DNA from: Zanthoxylum bungeanum
Lineage: Eukaryota > Streptophyta > Magnoliopsida > Sapindales > Rutaceae
Reading direction: 5' to 3'
NCBI GenBank assembly: GCA_019454045.1
Contig: SKCR01049643.1
Location: 147,329 to 211,328 of the forward strand
DNA: 64,000 nt
Below, one piece after another: positions 1 to 9,888 of the stretch (position 1 is its first letter; each line of letters begins with the position of its first letter). The translations under genes were made by a program, and so were the position numbers. Below the pieces are notes generated by a model. It was not told the DNA's origin. It saw nothing but the letters and a program-made list of their open reading frames with translations, and made no database searches.

Positions 1-66
1 GAAACTCTCTCTTTAGATGGAATAGAAGAGAGAGAATGGTGTATTGAAATCTGAAATCTGAAGCTC

Positions 67-74
67 TATTTATA
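67..74 (-). promoter_or_regulatory. TATA box of LTR G (TATAAATA)
   Basis: The minus strand reads CCTATAAATAGAG here, about 775 bp inside the LTR start at 849. The G1 copy has the same TATAAATA on the minus strand at 15560-15567, which supports a conserved LTR promoter. Confidence 0.5.
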
Positions 75-91
75 GGCAAAATTCGGTTTCC

Positions 92-659
92 AGCGTCGCG
101 ACGCTGAAGGCTCCAGCGTCGCAACTCTGGAATAGTGAGACGTGGCTCAAGGACAGCTTGACACGTGGCGATTCGGATAAGAGGATAAGGTCGACACGTG
201 GCACGGCGGCTGGAGCTCAATTATGAAGCTGATGTGGCGATGACATGGCGACAGTGATTGTCGGCACCGTAGGATTGCGACATGTGGCGCCACGTGGCAC
301 GATCTCATTGGATGATGATGACATGGCACTTTGACTTGGTCAACGGCTGACGTGGATGATGACATGGCATGACACATGGCATAGTTGACTCGTTGACTGA
401 TGACATGGCGACACGTAGGATGACACGTGGCGACACGTAGGATGACACGTGGCACACGTGGAGATGGCGATTGTCGGCACCGTAGAATGATGACACGTGG
501 CACGGCGCACGTTAGCAGATCGGTTGTGATGGTGACACGTGTCACGGCGCACGTTAGCAAAATCAAACTTCTCAAATTGTTGACCGTTGACCCGGCGCAC
601 GTTAGCAGATTCGGCGCACGCGGGGCGTCGCGACGCTGAAGGTCCGGGCGTCGCGACGC
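92..659. repeat. Three copies of a 12-bp GC-rich palindrome
   Basis: GCGTCGCGACGC occurs at 93-104, 625-636 and 648-659. The first two are followed by the same bases (TGAAGG), giving an 18-bp direct repeat that brackets the G-box-rich block. Each is NruI-like (TCGCGA) and self-complementary. The G1 copy does not show them. Confidence 0.75.
162..541 (-). promoter_or_regulatory. G-box (CACGTG) array in LTR G
   Basis: Perfect CACGTG hexamers occur at 162, 195, 291, 424, 446, 455, 494 and 536, mostly in the context ACACGTGGC, with further one-base variants (CACGTA). The context matches the ABRE/G-box core bound by plant bZIP and bHLH factors. In the minus orientation of the LTR the array lies upstream of the TATA box at 67-74. 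A related repeat, GGCGCACGTTAGCA, occurs three times between about 505 and 610. Function is inferred only from motif and position. Confidence 0.55.
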
Positions 660-851
660 GCAAAAGACCATAATATCCCTACTGACGCATTTTTTTCTGG
701 TTTTGCCCTAAATTGCCTCCAGTGCTATCCAAACTTTATTTATCTACAAAATAACAACAAAACACATCAAAACGTTCATAAATCTCGAGAAACAATACAA
801 AACATTAGGTCAAATGAGTGAGAAATAGTGATATAAATACCACTCATCAGT

Positions 852-1372
852 ACACCGGATTATGCCACCGCTCTGGAAACAGCCCGGAAGTTTGTTTTGT
901 TGGAAGATGAGGAGAGAATTACCTGGAGTGGGACAACTATCAGAGAGAGGACGATGAGGGCAGAAGCTCCTCGTAGGCCAGACATGGAGTTCAAAAAACC
1001 ACCCCCGAGGCGAAGGGAATTCAAGCCGGTATCTCGGGATGACCAGGAAAAGAGAATCTCGACCCAGGTGAACCATGTGGCCGGGGAAGAGGCATACATT
1101 CCTCTGAATAAACCACTGGGGCAAATCGTCATGGAAATCCAGGGAAAATATCTCTTGATAAAACCTGACCTCAGGAGATTCCCGCCAGACATGAGGAATA
1201 AAAATCCTATTGCATGCATCATAATTTGAGGGGACATACGACAGATGGATGCAAAGACTTGCGGGAGAAAATGGAAGACCTGGGGCGGAATGGGTACTTG
1301 AATAATTATATTGACCATGAAGTTATGACAGCCACACAGAGAGCACATTGCCGACAGGTGAATATCATCGCA
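852..1372 (+). pseudogene. gag C-terminal remnant of the Tat-like element
   Basis: Translation from 852 gives the end of a plant gypsy gag: an Arg/Pro-rich stretch, then a segment resembling the PLNxPLxQIxMEI block near 1098-1130. A shift near 1210 moves to a frame with a His/Cys cluster (HHNLRGHTTDGC), which matches the CxxHxxxGHxTxxC zinc-binding block usual for this lineage. Another stop or shift precedes the protease frame. The N-terminal half of gag is absent because LTR G abuts it at 849/850. Non-functional. Confidence 0.65.
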
Positions 1373-1435
1373 TGAGGGAAGACACTGGCCGAGGACTCTA
1401 ACCGGTCAAGAAAAAACTATAGTCGGGCTCGGGGG

Positions 1436-3454
1436 TTGGAAGTGTTAGAAACAGAACGGGCCTCGGAAATACAAGGTGGTCGGTCAGTGCCAATAATGTT
1501 CACGGATGAGGATGCTCGAGGGGTGAGTTTCCCCCACGATGATGCATTAATAATTAAGGCGACAATCAGCGGTTCTGAGGTAGACAGAATCCTAGTGGAT
1601 CCCGGGAGTGCAGTGGATATAATCTCCAATGAGGCTTTGGACGGCCTTGGTGTGGAGTATGCGACTCTAACCGACGATGGGACTCCCCTATACGGCTTCG
1701 GGGGCTCAACGGTCGTCCCATTGGGAAGGATACAATTGGCAATGACGATCGGAACCCGTCCCCGGACTCAGACGATTATGATAAATTTCACGGTGGTGGA
1801 TTGCATGAGCAGTTACCAAGTCATTATTGGTCGGCCTTTCATGATGAAGACAAAAGCTACAATGTCTTGCTATTACTTAAAGTTAAAGTTCCCCACCCGG
1901 GAAGGGATTGGAATCGTGCGCGGGAGTCAGAAGGTGGCTCGAAGCTGTTTTGCCACCCTCTCACGGGAAACCCTCTGCATTGAAGTGGGTACCCGGAAAA
2001 GGCAAGGGAATGAAGACGGGGAAGAAGCAAGTAAGGATCCGGGTCCTCGGCCAAAGAAAGTTGCCCGGCTAGGGGCAGTCGAAGAATTAGAAGTGATAGA
2101 ACTTTTCGGACCTGGGAAGAGTGTAAAAATAGGGGGAGACTTAGACGAGATCCTGAAACATGACCTGCTGAAGTGTCTAAAAGAGTACCCGAACATCTTT
2201 GCATGGGGGCACGACGATATGCCCGGGATTGATCCGAAGTTCATCGATCATCGTTTGGCAGTAAACCCATCACATAAACCGGTCAAGCAAAAAAAAAAAA
2301 CCTTTAACCAGGAACGGTGCAGGGCAATGGCTTCCGAGGTAGAAAAACTGTTGAAATTCGGTTTTATCAGAGAAGTGAAATACCCGGAGTGGGTATCGAA
2401 TGTGGTATTAGTAAAGAAATCCAATGGAAAGTGGATGATGTGTGTGGATTTCACCGACCTCAACAAAACATGCCCGAAAGACAGCTTCCCACTACCAAAC
2501 GTAGATCAGTTGGTGGATTCGACGGCCTGCCAGGGACTGCTAAGCTTTATGGATGCCTTCTCGGGATATAACCAGGTCAAGATGCATCATGAGGACGAGG
2601 AGAAGACGGCCTTTGTTACCGATCAGGGGTTTTACTGTTATAAAATAATGCCCTTCGGATTGAAAAATGCGGGGTCAACCTTTCAGAGGCTGGTGAACAA
2701 GATTTTCAAGCCACTCATTGGAACATCGATGCTGGTATATGTTGATGATATGATAACAATGTCTAAGGAGCATAATTTAAAGCTCAACCCAGAGAAGTGT
2801 ACTTTCGGAGTGGCCTCGGGAAAGTTTTTGGGCTATATGGTAAGCTCTCGAGGCATAGAAGCAAACCCACAGAAAATCCAAGCCGTACTGGACTTAAAAT
2901 CTCTCAGGACGATAAAAGAAGTGCAAAGCCTGACCGGTAGGGTGGCCGCGCTCAATCGATTTATTTCCCGAGCGACCGACAAGTGCCACCCCTTCTTCAA
3001 AGTCGTCACGAAGGCAAAAAAGGAAGTCAATTGGACGCCAGAATGCGAGGAGGCCTTCCTGCAGTTAAAATAATACCTGACGCAGCCCCCACTTCTAGCA
3101 AAGCCGTCCCCAAGTGAGACCTTATACTTATATTTAGTTGTTTCGGAGCATGCAGTGAGTTCAGTATTGGTGCAAGAGGCCGATAAAGTCCAAAGGCCAG
3201 TGTATTATGGTAGTAAAGCTTTATTAGATGCTGAGACCAGATATCCAGCACATGAGCTGGTCGCCTTGTCATTAATCACTGCAGCCCGGAAATTACGACC
3301 TTACTTCCAGGCCCATCCTATTGGGGTTTACATCGATTATCCTCTGAGGAAGATTCTGCAGAAACCAGAGGTCTCAGGTAGTTTAATGAAATGGTCGGTA
3401 GAGTTGAGTGAACACGACATTTCTTACCTCCTAAGGGCAGTTGTAAAAGGGTAG
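1436..3454 (+). pseudogene. pol remnant: aspartic protease, reverse transcriptase, RNase H
   Basis: One frame runs 1436-3073, then continues in the same frame after a TAA to 3454. The protease active-site block VDPGSAVDI lies near 1595-1622. RT motifs follow: the VDFTDLNKTCPKDSFPLP block near 2446-2499, MDAFSGYNQ near 2550, FGLKNAG near 2656 and the catalytic YVDD at 2738-2749. About 20 residues normally found between YVDD and NLKLNPEKC are missing, an in-frame deletion. RNase H sequence (DAETRYPAHELVAL, near 3229) follows. The frame ends in TAG at 3452-3454, and no integrase sequence follows. The stop at 3071-3073 sits where relatives have Gln, so CAA to TAA is likely. The enzyme set would copy RNA into DNA, but this copy is inactive. 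Confidence 0.85.
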
Positions 3455-3889
3455 TAGGTCCCCGAATATGAATAAAAAAAAATTTTCAATTAAGAAAATC
3501 TTCACTCGCTTTTTCAAATTAGACTTGAAAGCCGTATTCAATATTTCGGGGATATACTCGACGCGAAGGGATGATCTGGGATCAGGAAAGGCACCAAACC
3601 CGTGACATACCAATCACAAGTGCTACCATAAAAATCCCGGGCAGAAGTGATCCGACCCGACTCACTTCACTTCTGAGGATCAGGACTGCGTCAAAGAATG
3701 AAATATATGAGGGAGTACGTGAACCCTTTGTAGTAGTATCGAACTCCCGAAGCTAGAGCGTAACTACCATATGACTTACATTTATGAGGGATATTTCGGG
3801 ATAGTAATCGCGGGGAGGGAGTGCCCCCGTGAGATGGCTGGCCTGGCCGGTTTGGGGAATACGACTGCGGGGAATCTGTTCCCGTACGT
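3455..3889 (+). other. Non-coding stretch after the pol deletion point
   Basis: No coding motif is recognisable. The text changes abruptly from RNase H coding to AT-rich sequence at about 3457. Phrases such as ATATTTCGGG recur at about 3541 and 3790, suggesting old repeats of the 3' untranslated region. Confidence 0.4.
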
Positions 3890-4250
3890 TTTGTCTGACC
3901 AACGGATCTGCGAGAAGCATAGCACGAGGAAGGATTATGCCCTTGTGGCGTTTGCTTGCTCCAGTGTTACCAAACATAAGGAGGAACATACCCTTAACGT
4001 TTCAGACACTCTTTGATCCCTACCTATTTGTTCATTTGGATCCGTGAGAAGCATAGCACGGGGATGGATTATGCCCTCGTGGCGTTTGCTTGCTCCAGTG
4101 TTACCAAACATAAGGAGGAACGTGCCCTTAAATTTCGGACACTCTTTGATCCCTACCCATTAGGTCATTCGGGTCTGGGAGAAGCATAGCACGAGGAATG
4201 ATTACACCTTCGTGGCGTATGCTTGCTCCAATGTTGTAAGGAGGATCCCT
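3890..4250 (+). repeat. Tandem repeat, ~134-bp unit, about 2.6 copies
   Basis: The phrase GAGAAGCATAGCACG recurs at 3912, 4046 and 4179, followed each time by similar text ending in GCTTGCTCCAGTGTTACC or a variant. Spacing is 134 and 133 bp and the third copy is shortened. It lies in the 3' untranslated region of the Tat-like element. Confidence 0.8.
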
Positions 4251-4581
4251 CGAATGAAACAGGCTCCATAGTGACCTGACGTATAGAGGAATGTGCCATT
4301 ACCATTCTAAACGCTCTTTGATCTGGATCCTGGTTCGCCGGGACTCTGAATTGAAAGATTTAAAATTGTGTTTTGGAGACCTCGGACAGAACGCTGTTTT
4401 GAGGTATATGTGTTGTTGTTTACACTTGCAAAATTTTTCAGTTCGAGTCACTCCCCATTTTTTATTTTATTTTCCAAAGTTTTGTTTTTGTCTTTCGCGG
4501 GTCTGGCAAGGGGACGCCCATGCCAAATTCGATAAGGCTTCAAAGGTTGATTCACTTTCCTTCCGAATAAGTCCCAAGGAT

Positions 4582-4716
4582 TAATCGGCTCGAGGCTGGA
4601 TTCGTTCCGCCGAGGCCAATACTTGAGTAATCGGCTCGGGTTTGGATTCGTTCCACCGAGGCTACTTGGTTATTCGGCTCGGGGCTGGATTCATTCCACC
4701 GAGGCCATTTTTATGT
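4582..4716 (+). repeat. Tandem repeat, ~43-46-bp unit, three copies
   Basis: Units start at 4582, 4628 and 4671 with TAATCGGCTCG or TATTCGGCTCG and continue with GCTGGATTCGTTCC or a close variant plus CCGAGG. The array runs directly into the 83-bp array, which shares the word GGCTCGGGG/AGCTCGGGG, so the two may be related. Confidence 0.75.
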
Positions 4717-4721
4717 CTCTC

Positions 4722-5425
4722 AGCTCGGGGTCGGGTTACGTCACAACGAGTCTATCTTTTGGACTGAGGATGTAACATTTCCCCCGGAGCCGTGTTTCTC
4801 TTAGCTCGGGGTCAGGTTACGTCCCACCGAGTCTGTCTTTTGGACTGTGGACGTAACATTTCCCCCAAAGCCAAGTGTTTCTCTCAGCTCGGGGTCGGGT
4901 TACGTCCCACCGAGTCTGTCTTTTGGACTGGGGATGTAACATTCCCCCAAAACCAAGTGTTTCTCTCAGTTCGGGGTCGGGTTACGTCCCACCGAGTCTG
5001 CCTTTTGGACTGGGGACGTAACATTTCCCCCAGAGCCAAGTGTTTCTCTCAGCTCAGGGTCGGGTTATGTCCCACCGAGTTTCTCTTTTGGACTGGGGAC
5101 TTAACATTTCCCCCAAAACCAAGTGTTTCTCTCAGCTCGGGGTCGGGTTACGTCCCATCGAGTCTGTCTTTTGGACTGGGGATGTAACATTTCCCCCAAA
5201 GCTAAGTGTTTCTCTCAGCTCGGGGTCGGGTTACGTCCCACCGAGTCTGTCTTTTGGACTGGGGACGTAACATTTCCCCCAGAGCCAAGTGTTTATCTCA
5301 GCTCGGGGTCTGGTTATGTCCCACCGAGTCTGTCTTGTTGGACTGGGAACGTAATACTCCCTCAAAGCCTAGTGTTTCTCTCAGCTCGGAGGCGGGTTTC
5401 GTCTCACCGCAAGATCATATTCTCG
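4722..5425 (+). repeat. Tandem repeat, 83-bp unit, about 8.5 copies
   Basis: AGCTCGGGGTCGGG (or AGTTCGGGG) starts units at 4722, 4803, 4886, 4968, 5051, 5134, 5217, 5300 and 5383, a spacing of 81-83 bp. Each unit contains GTTACGTCCC followed about 22 bases later by GGGACGTAAC, which are exact reverse complements in the better copies. An inner AGTC/GACT pair lies between them, so each unit could fold as a stem-loop. The open frames through the array come from the repeat period and do not look like a protein gene. Arrays of this kind are known in the hypervariable 3' UTR of plant Tat-lineage elements. Confidence 0.9.
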
Positions 5426-5598
5426 GCTCGGATCGACCGGGCCGCGAGTGATTGTTTGCAGGGAAGCATTCAGAGCAAGTTATGAATATAATAAATGGAA
5501 TGGATACATGTAAAAATATAATATAACAAATATAGTTGAGAGAAGTTATTACAAAAGAAACTGAAATATGTTCAGGTTTACACGGGGCCCCGTTCGAG

Positions 5599-7765
5599 TT
5601 ACCCCCTATAAATTAGCCCGCGTAGGGGCAGTTGGTTCTTCCTCGATAGGCTCGGGTAGCAGATGGCTGGGCTCGACCTCGGAGGAGGGATAGTGGCTTC
5701 CACATTGACGGTCTGGGAGGCCACGACAATTACAGCTTTGGGGGCCGGAGTAGGAGCCTCAGGTCTGTTCTCTTCAGGAGCAGGAGCCTCAAGTCGGTCC
5801 TCTTCAGGAGCTGGGGGTACCGGGGCGATCGAAATGGGGTCGCGATCCATCACCTCTTCGGGAGAAGGGGTAGCCATCTTTGAAACTCCTCCTATGAGAT
5901 TTCCCCATTGAAGAAGCGGATGGCCGCATGGATAGGCCCCATATCCAGGTTGGGCAATATCATCGGGATAATCTCGGCGCAGTCCCCGACCCCCTCAAGT
6001 CTGATTGCGTCCCCCTCGGCCTCCAATTCAACTTCTTTCCTCTTAAGCTCGTCACGGGCCCGTACCAGTTCTTCATCTTTGGCCCTCGGTTTGGATTCAA
6101 CGCTGCGCACTTCCACCTATAGGATCCTGTTGTCGGCCTGGGCAGCCTCCAAGTACTTCTTGGCAGCATCAGCGTTTTTCCTCTCTAGAGAGGCGGCGGC
6201 CCTGAGAACTTTATTTGTTATATGGGCCTCAACGGCAGCCAGCTCCAGATTTTTTATGTTTTCTTCTTTACTTGCCAGCTCGGCCTCCATTTTAGTAAGT
6301 CGGTTCTGGAGCCTCTGGGCTTGGCCACCCTCGGATAAAAGGCTCATGAGGATATCCTTGTTCTTGGCCGCCAGATAGGTCGCCTGCCAAGAAGAAATAG
6401 AAAATCAAAAATCAGACTAAGCCATGGACTCATAATGAGAATAAGGGAAGTGTGGCTACCTTGGCCATCTGGGAGCACAACAATGTGACCACATCCTCGG
6501 GAGAGAGATCTTCGTATCTCGGAATCTTCACCGAAGGGACCGCTTCGGCCAGTTCGTTGATTGCCGGCACCAGATGAGAAGTGGCCTCCATGATGTCCTG
6601 ACCAAGGTCTTCTATGCCAAGAATCACGGCGTCTTTCTGCTTTTTGGAAGAACCCTCCGGCACTTTCTTCTCCTTCTAAACTGACTGTCTTTTACTCAGG
6701 ACCTGTTCCTCCTCCACCTTCCGAGTCAGCTCGGCTTCCTCTGCCCCGAACAGACGCCTCCTTTTTCTAGTAGGTTTTAACGGGCTGGCAGGTCGGGTGG
6801 AGACTTTTGGCGATGCTCTAGAAGGGGGAGATAACCTTTGGGTAGCTGACGGGGCTGCCTCTTCAGTCACTCTTCTGGCCTCGGCAGTTGCTGGCCGTTT
6901 CCGAGAGGGTCCGGCTCCAACATGGCTGGTTTTTTTTGTTGCACCAGACACTGATCAAGGTATCTTGGTCTCTTCGACATTCCTACAAAAGGCAAAGGGC
7001 AGAGAAGTGGTCAGTCCAGAATCTGAATGATTTCAAGTCGTCATCATGCTAAGTAAACAAGGGGATTGGTTAGAAGGTTAACAAAGCCTACCTATCTGCC
7101 CCGGGACCTTAGGAAGAACGGTCCGAATGAGGCCCGACTCGAAAAAGGCCTCATCATTAACAAACTTCTTCCAATGGTCGGCGTACCGCCGAGCCCAGCA
7201 TACCCGCACCCGGACCTAATGGGAGACCTTGGGAGCGTCCCTCCAGCAACCTGGAAAGAGTCAAAGGAGTTAGAATCCTATCATAAAATCAAGAGCATGA
7301 ACACTAAGGGTTAGATTCCTAACCTCCCGCTCTAAAGATATCCGGGACTGAAACCTCCTATTCGTGTGATCTCAGGACCCGTCCCCAATCTCCTGTGGCC
7401 CAGAACCACAAATCTTTGAAGTTTTTGTTGGAGTCGGGGAGTTTGCCGATAATGTTTGACGAATCGGCGTAAGCAGAAAGGTAGTACCAACCATGGTGTG
7501 TTCTTGGGTTGGTCTTCAACCGATATATCGGTGTCAGCTATGAACGGCTGATTTTGTTTGCTTTTGGCGGGAAGCCGACTGATGTTTGACAAGTGTCAAG
7601 CTCGGAGTAAACCCTACAGATGATTTGATGGGCATTTAAATGGATGTGATGGTTGCGCGTCTCGAGAGAGTCTCCAGGAGGGCGGTGAAAAGATTTTGTT
7701 TTGGCAGGAAAAGAAATCAGACCGAGCATCTTGGTTGTACCGAGGACGTGGTGGTGACAGGCCAA
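5599..7765 (-). pseudogene. Antisense spliced ORF of the Tat-like element (decayed)
   Basis: Minus-strand coding segments lie downstream of pol and opposite to it. A first segment (about 7765-7332) includes a GWYYLSAYADS and KNFKDLWFWATGDWG block. The next (about 7270-7092) carries YADHWKKFV and LPKVPGQ. Good GT-AG introns fit at 7091-6951 and 6459-6384 and keep the frame. The segment 6950-6460 is Lys/Arg/Pro/Ser-rich, then QMAK joins ATYLAAKNKDI across the intron. From 6347 to about 5892 it is rich in Glu/Lys/Ala and likely coiled coil, and 5877-5599 is Pro/Glu-rich. In-frame stops occur at 6676-6678, 6117-6119 and near 7225. The pattern matches the protein annotated as putative gypsy-type transposon (Pfam Transposase_28) and the antisense extra ORFs reported for Tat elements. 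Function is unknown. Confidence 0.65.
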
Positions 7766-7874
7766 TAAAACTTCTCTTCACAAAGGTCAACCGTCACTTC
7801 ATCAGAAGTACTATTCTTATATAGTTCCCGGCACCAACTTGTATACTCGTTGGAACCGAGAACTAGGGGACAGA

Positions 7875-8566
7875 TGTTGGCGGTATTTTCAGGCCCTATG
7901 ATATTTAAGCAGTATGGCATGGGTAAAAAGGTAATTCTCTTCTTGGTCAAGATCATTAATGCCAACCCGACCACTAAAAGCCAATAGTAAGGGGCCGACC
8001 ACTTTATGATCGCTAACCGACCACTCCAGACCGGATGGTCAGACGTTATTAGATCGATAACAGCATTCTCAGTTCAAAAGACCATTGTGACCGACCTCAT
8101 GAAGACCGAGAATATGGCGAGATATGCTCCATATTCTTACGGATAAGAAGATAAGTTGTCATACTTTCATGGGATAAACTGATAAGTCAGTATCCTAATA
8201 GGAAAAATGGAGTGAAGGTAGTTTCGACTAGGAATCCTTATGGGAAAATGAAATTGATTCTTTACTAGTATAAATAAGGTGGGAAAGCATACGTGAGGAG
8301 GGGGATTTATGATTAGACTTGTAAACACAAAACAGATCAGAGAAACATATTTCGGTAATAAAACACCGTCCGTTCTGTGCCCGTAGATGTAGGCTGGATC
8401 TGATCCGCCGAACCACGTTAAATCCTCTTTGTTGGTTGGTGAATTTACTTATCTTTTGCCCATTTGCTTTTGGTTTCCCATAAACAAAATAAATTCACAG
8501 TTGGAGGAGGATTGTCTCGGGAGTAAAAAATCTTTATTGCCCTGAGACCGAAATCAGCCGTCAACA
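7875..8566 (+). mobile_element. 3' LTR of the Tat-like element
   Basis: It starts TGTTGGCGG right after a purine-rich tract (AGGGGACAGA, 7865-7874) and ends CGTCAACA at 8566, giving 692 bp with TG...CA ends. A TATA box (TATAAATA) lies at 8269-8276. The 5' partner LTR is outside the window, so the ends are inferred from structure. Confidence 0.65.
8269..8276 (+). promoter_or_regulatory. TATA box in the Tat-like 3' LTR
   Basis: CTAGTATAAATAAGG lies about 395 bp into the LTR, the expected place for an LTR promoter at the U3/R border. Confidence 0.5.
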
Positions 8567-9816
8567 ATCGTAAATACCACATATCAATTAAAAATTTTAC
8601 AAATGTCAATTTCATATAAGCATAATTTATATCTTAAAATTCCATAAGCAATACATAGATATAATGTTCTATAAAATTAAAATGTCTATGAAATAGAATA
8701 AAAACTTTTATACCTTTGAGAGAAAGAGCACAAGATAAAAAAAAATTATCATATTTTTAGGGAGCAAAAAAATAGATCTCTTGTGACTAGAATTTCATGT
8801 CAATAACGTGTTAAATAATAAAATATCACAAGTGATATAACAATATAATAAAAAATATAGAAAGACAATGTAGAGACAGTCTATAGAGAGAATTTTTTAT
8901 TCAATTTCAAATGTATAGAGTGCTGAGATAATTATCATTTTATAAGCATAATAAGGTAAATAAATAGATTATAACGTATGGAATAATCATCCTTAATTTA
9001 GAGAGAGTAAGAGTTATCCGAAAGCAAAAGATTACTAATTATAGAGATCAAATGTTTGTTTGATAATCATCAACATAGTATTATATTTTCATAACAATTA
9101 TCCCTTTATTAAAATTATTAATGACTAATAAAATTAGGCCGAAATAAATTTCATCTGCAACTACTTGTGTTTTTAATTTGTCTTGTGATTGGATACACAT
9201 ATGAAGTGTTTACTTGTGTTTATACCTCAAATGGGTGAGTTGAGGTCATATGAAATGTTTGACCAATTTAAAATTTAACAAAAACTCAAATGAAACCAAA
9301 TCAATTCCTTATTATGTGGGGGTATGTTATAAGAATCTTTTGACGTAATTGTGAAAAAGTCTCTGCTACTAGCTTTTGGACTTGAATATTTAACCCCATT
9401 ATTTTTATCGAGTGTTTTTTTAGCCCCAAATAAGTTAATGGCCAAAGATTTCAATTTCATTTTATCATAATATTATTCTACATACGGCGGTTTCAAAATA
9501 TAAAAATTATCTCAGAGTCCTAGAGATGTCAGGGCCGATCTTACTAATAACCCTGTCAAATTTAGCCAAAATAGCGTATGATATTAAATGTCAACCAAAT
9601 ACATGATCAATAAGAATTATGGACTTATTTAATACAATATTTAGACAAGTGCTGATCTTTTTGTTTATCTTTTATATTATATTCAGTCATATGTGCATGT
9701 ATAGCACTGGACTGTTAAGTTTTAATTATTTATAAATTCCTATCTAATATAATGTGAGTGATGGAATATTAGGAGCATTGTACTTGTATTAATTGTGAGC
9801 AATCATAATCATCAAA
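8567..9816. other. AT-rich intergenic DNA, no gene seen
   Basis: About 1.25 kb of AT-rich sequence with no reading frame, repeat pair or motif that I can assign. The short minus-strand open frame at 9275-9460 has no recognisable protein features. Confidence 0.5.
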
Positions 9817-9888
9817 TCCGTTGTCGTCCAGTGGTTAGGATATCTGGCTTTCACCCAGGAGACCCGGGTTCAATTCCCGGCAACGGAA
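9817..9888 (+). tRNA. tRNA-Glu (anticodon TTC)
   Basis: The 72-nt sequence folds as a cloverleaf. The acceptor arms TCCGTTG and CAACGGA pair over 7 bp. The anticodon stem TCTGG/CCAGG encloses the loop CTTTCAC with anticodon TTC, which reads GAA codons. The T arm is CCCGGGTTCAATTCCCGG, carrying the B box, and the A box TGGTTAGGAT is present. There is no intron and no encoded CCA, as expected for a nuclear gene. An upstream CAA (9813) and a downstream T-run (from 9893) fit plant Pol III tRNA genes. It lies alone between transposons. Confidence 0.96.

Larger units (their letters stand above)
1..849 (-). mobile_element. Partial LTR of family G (outer U3 end), window-truncated
   Basis: On the + strand this block ends in CTCATCA at 849, so on the minus strand it starts TGATGAG. 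Its last ~130 bp resemble the end of the complete G1 insertion at 14050-16192; both share the block from CATCAAAACGTTCAT to CTCATCA. Both also have a TATA box next to GGCAAAATT. The sequence right of 849 is gag coding sequence of a Tat-type element, so the LTR sits in or against that gag. The other end is outside the window, so no target duplication can be tested. No coding capacity is visible. It could be a solo LTR or part of a full element. Confidence 0.7.
850..8566 (+). mobile_element. Ty3/gypsy retrotransposon, Tat/Ogre-like, 5' truncated, integrase missing
   Basis: Order on the + strand: gag C-terminus (852-1372), protease-RT-RNase H (1436-3454), non-coding region with three tandem repeat arrays (3890-5425), antisense gene (5599-7765), purine tract and 3' LTR (7875-8566). 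An extra antisense frame between pol and the 3' LTR, and a repeat-rich 3' region, are known features of plant Tat-lineage elements. No integrase motif is seen after RNase H, so the element appears internally deleted. Its 5' LTR and PBS are not in the window. Reading frames contain stops and shifts, so it is inactive. Confidence 0.8.

Noticed and set aside
147..671. 174-codon minus-strand open frame and overlapping frames on both strands
   Set aside because: They run through the ACACGTGGC repeat region of an LTR. Open frames on both strands come from the repeated, stop-poor sequence and no protein motif is seen.
4792..5485. Overlapping open frames of 76-131 codons starting MFL
   Set aside because: They repeat every 83 bp with the tandem array and are offset copies of the same translation, so they reflect the repeat period and not a gene.
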